Positions 5,974-6,902 of a stretch of 6,902 nt of DNA are shown in pieces. The notes below the pieces were generated by a model. It was not told where the DNA came from, searched no databases, and saw only the letters and a program-made list of their open reading frames with translations. Each line of letters begins with the position of its first letter. The stretch's first letter is position 1. Origin of the DNA: Candidatus Hodarchaeota archaeon (GTDB taxonomy: Archaea > Asgardarchaeota > Heimdallarchaeia > Hodarchaeales > YT1-057); contig JAEOTI010000660.1 of the NCBI GenBank assembly GCA_016839955.1, forward strand, positions 1-6,902, read 5' to 3'. A program made the position numbers and the translations under genes.

Positions 5974-6013
5974 ATTAAATACCAATTTTTTCTAATAATA
6001 ACATACTTTTCAA

Positions 6014-6021
6014 CATATAAA
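6014..6021 (-). promoter_or_regulatory. TATA-like box for the winged-helix/MinD operon
   Basis: On the minus strand TTTATATG, preceded by A-rich GAAATTTGA like a BRE, is centred about 45 bases before ATG 5973. Transcription would start near 5990-5995, giving a leader of about 20 bases without a Shine-Dalgarno. On the plus strand the same site contains TATAAAT and could also serve the divergent thioesterase gene with a leader of roughly 70 bases. Confidence 0.45.
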
Positions 6022-6048
6022 TCAAATTTCAATGTAGTGATCAATAAG

Positions 6049-6081
6049 TTGAGATAGATAGAAATCTGTAATTAATCTCAA
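6049..6081. repeat. Inverted repeat between the operon and the thioesterase gene
   Basis: TTGAGAT (6049-6055) and ATCTCAA (6075-6081) are perfect 7-base reverse complements, 19 bases apart. A further ATCTCA directly follows at 6081-6086, making a tandem half-site. The position between two divergent genes fits an operator. No protein can be assigned to it. Confidence 0.35.
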
Positions 6082-6096
6082 TCTCAGCTCAGAATC

Positions 6097-6103
6097 GAGG
6101 TGA
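6097..6103 (+). promoter_or_regulatory. Strong Shine-Dalgarno selecting a TTG start
   Basis: GAGGTGA is fully complementary to the archaeal 16S rRNA tail and lies nine bases before TTG 6113. An ATG at 6105 is only one base after the site, in another frame, and reads just Met-Ser-Ile before TGA, so TTG is the real start. Confidence 0.7.
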
Positions 6104-6112
6104 AATGTCTAT

Positions 6113-6517
6113 TTGAGTCCAAAAAGGTATGAATTGCGCGTTCGTGTGAGATTACATGATACAGATACGACTGGTAAAATTCATTTTTCAAATACATTAA
6201 AACTCTATGAGGACACTTTTATTGAGATGTTGAGGGAAAAAGGTATTTCACCAAAGGACGTTGATGAATTAGATTTTCCAGTTGTGGAGGTTTATTCTAC
6301 TTTTCTGGGTCCAGCTCGTTTTGATGATCTTCTTTATGTAGATTGTGAAATTATTCATTTCAAATCGAAGTCAATAACTACTTCACATGAAATTTTTAAT
6401 CAAGATCGTAAACTACTTGCTAAAGGTACAATTACCCGGGTTGTTATTGACCGTAAAACCCAAAAAGCTATTCCTATTCCAGATTTTATCCTCAAAATAA
6501 TCAATGATACTCAGTGA
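6113..6517 (+). CDS. YbgC/4HBT-type acyl-CoA thioesterase (hot-dog fold)
   Basis: The product is 134 residues, the usual length for a single hot-dog domain. The family motif is near the N-terminus: VRLHDTDTTGKIHFSNTLKL (12-31) matches the YbgC pattern of E-D-T-D-x-x-G-x-[IV]-[YH]-[YF]. Asp18 is at the catalytic carboxylate position, and the helix LYEDTFIEMLREKG (31-44) is the long central helix. Strands at 52-64, 72-84, 85-95 and 100-111 complete the sheet. Such enzymes hydrolyse acyl-CoA thioesters, usually as tetramers in the cytosol; chain length and true substrate cannot be read here. The start is TTG behind GAGGTGA. The gene is divergent from the winged-helix operon and is followed in the same frame and direction by the zinc-ribbon gene. 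A substrate-binding-only hot-dog protein is a less likely alternative. Confidence 0.88.
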   Translation: MSPKRYELRVRVRLHDTDTTGKIHFSNTLKLYEDTFIEMLREKGISPKDVDELDFPVVEVYSTFLGPARFDDLLYVDCEIIHFKSKSITTSHEIFNQDRKLLAKGTITRVVIDRKTQKAIPIPDFILKIINDTQ

Positions 6518-6583
6518 TATTTGGTTGTCCGATCTCGGAATAGAAAAAAGGATGATAATTTAATCGACAGTTGGTTGATTCTT

Positions 6584-6902
6584 TTGGCTAGCGGAAGTCT
6601 TCCAAAGCGATTTTGTGTGAATTGTGGAGAGAAATTACTTGAAGGAGCCCAGTTTTGTGGAAACTGTGGTAAGCCTGTGATAACGTCCAGTGAGACAAGT
6701 GTTAGCCCTTCAAAACCAGATATTACTGGTACCAAGCGTCCGATGGGCTGGGAATCACCTACAAGAGAACCGATGAGAACTCCACCCTATCAAGGCTATC
6801 CCCCGAGGCCGTATGGTCAAACACTGCTTCATCGACCAATAGGTGTCACGTTTACAGGTATCATTATGATCGGACCAGGTGCTTTTCTACTATTGCTGGG
6901 AG
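6584..6902 (+). CDS. Partial zinc-ribbon protein with proline-rich linker and membrane segment
   Basis: The frame is open from just after the thioesterase stop at 6517 to the right edge, so the C-terminus is missing. I chose TTG 6584 because it places the zinc ribbon near the N-terminus (MASGSLPKRFCVNCGEKL). TTG 6575 and TTG 6521 are also possible, there is no ATG before the ribbon, and no strong Shine-Dalgarno is seen. A TTTAAT element around 6559-6564 would allow a leaderless transcript starting close to 6584. Residues 11-14 and 25-28 are C-x2-C pairs (CVNC and CGNC), ten residues apart, a typical small zinc ribbon. Residues 33-85 are Ser-, Thr- and Pro-rich and probably disordered (PPYQGYPPRPYG). 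From residue 88 a hydrophobic stretch (VTFTGIIMIGPGAFLLLLG) begins, probably a membrane helix. Zinc-ribbon plus membrane proteins of this layout are common in Asgard and other archaea, mostly without known function. The minus-strand frame over 6511-6735 is antisense to it. Confidence 0.75.
   Translation, partial: MASGSLPKRFCVNCGEKLLEGAQFCGNCGKPVITSSETSVSPSKPDITGTKRPMGWESPTREPMRTPPYQGYPPRPYGQTLLHRPIGVTFTGIIMIGPGAFLLLLG

Noticed and set aside
6511..6735. 74-residue minus-strand frame
   Set aside because: It is antisense to the zinc-ribbon gene, whose CxxC pairs are clearly coding on the plus strand.

Overview
The window is an AT-rich (roughly two thirds A+T by eye), densely packed stretch that most resembles an archaeal genome, probably an Asgard archaeon (Heimdall- or Loki-like). 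That placement is inference. It rests on two longin-like domain candidates, a zinc-ribbon plus membrane protein of the kind common in these genomes, a MinD/ParA-family pair, TATA-like boxes close to start codons, a GAGGTGA Shine-Dalgarno and frequent TTG starts. No rRNA, tRNA, CRISPR array, transposase or insertion sequence was seen.

Left part (1-2226). A minus-strand gene enters from the left edge. Its 330 visible residues are a longin-like N-terminal domain followed by a helical, possibly TPR-like region. It is divergent from a 163-residue protein with three predicted membrane helices. That gene ends one base short of a convergent gene for a 197-residue helical protein that I do not recognise.

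Middle (2347-5973). A plus-strand gene encodes a two-domain GNAT acetyltransferase whose first domain looks catalytically dead. Its 3' end overlaps the 3' end of a three-gene minus-strand operon by 17 bases. In transcription order the operon encodes (i) a 199-residue winged-helix protein, (ii) a 277-residue MinD/ParA-type ATPase with an intact deviant Walker A motif, and (iii) a 443-residue protein. The third protein's N-terminal half is a MinD-like domain that has lost every key P-loop residue, and its C-terminal domain is longin-like. The intact and dead MinD copies align over most of their length, so they look like products of a duplication. This operon is the best candidate here for an undescribed system: a DNA-binding protein, an active positioning-type ATPase and a pseudo-ATPase that carries a protein-interaction module of the type used by small-GTPase regulators.

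Right part (5974-6902). A divergent intergenic region with a TATA-like box and an inverted repeat leads into a hot-dog-fold acyl-CoA thioesterase of the YbgC/4HBT type, started at TTG behind a perfect Shine-Dalgarno. A zinc-ribbon protein follows in the same direction, with a proline-rich linker and the beginning of a membrane helix, and runs off the right edge.

The gene order suggests, but does not show, that the operon proteins work together. The flanking genes are in separate transcription units and need not be related to it.
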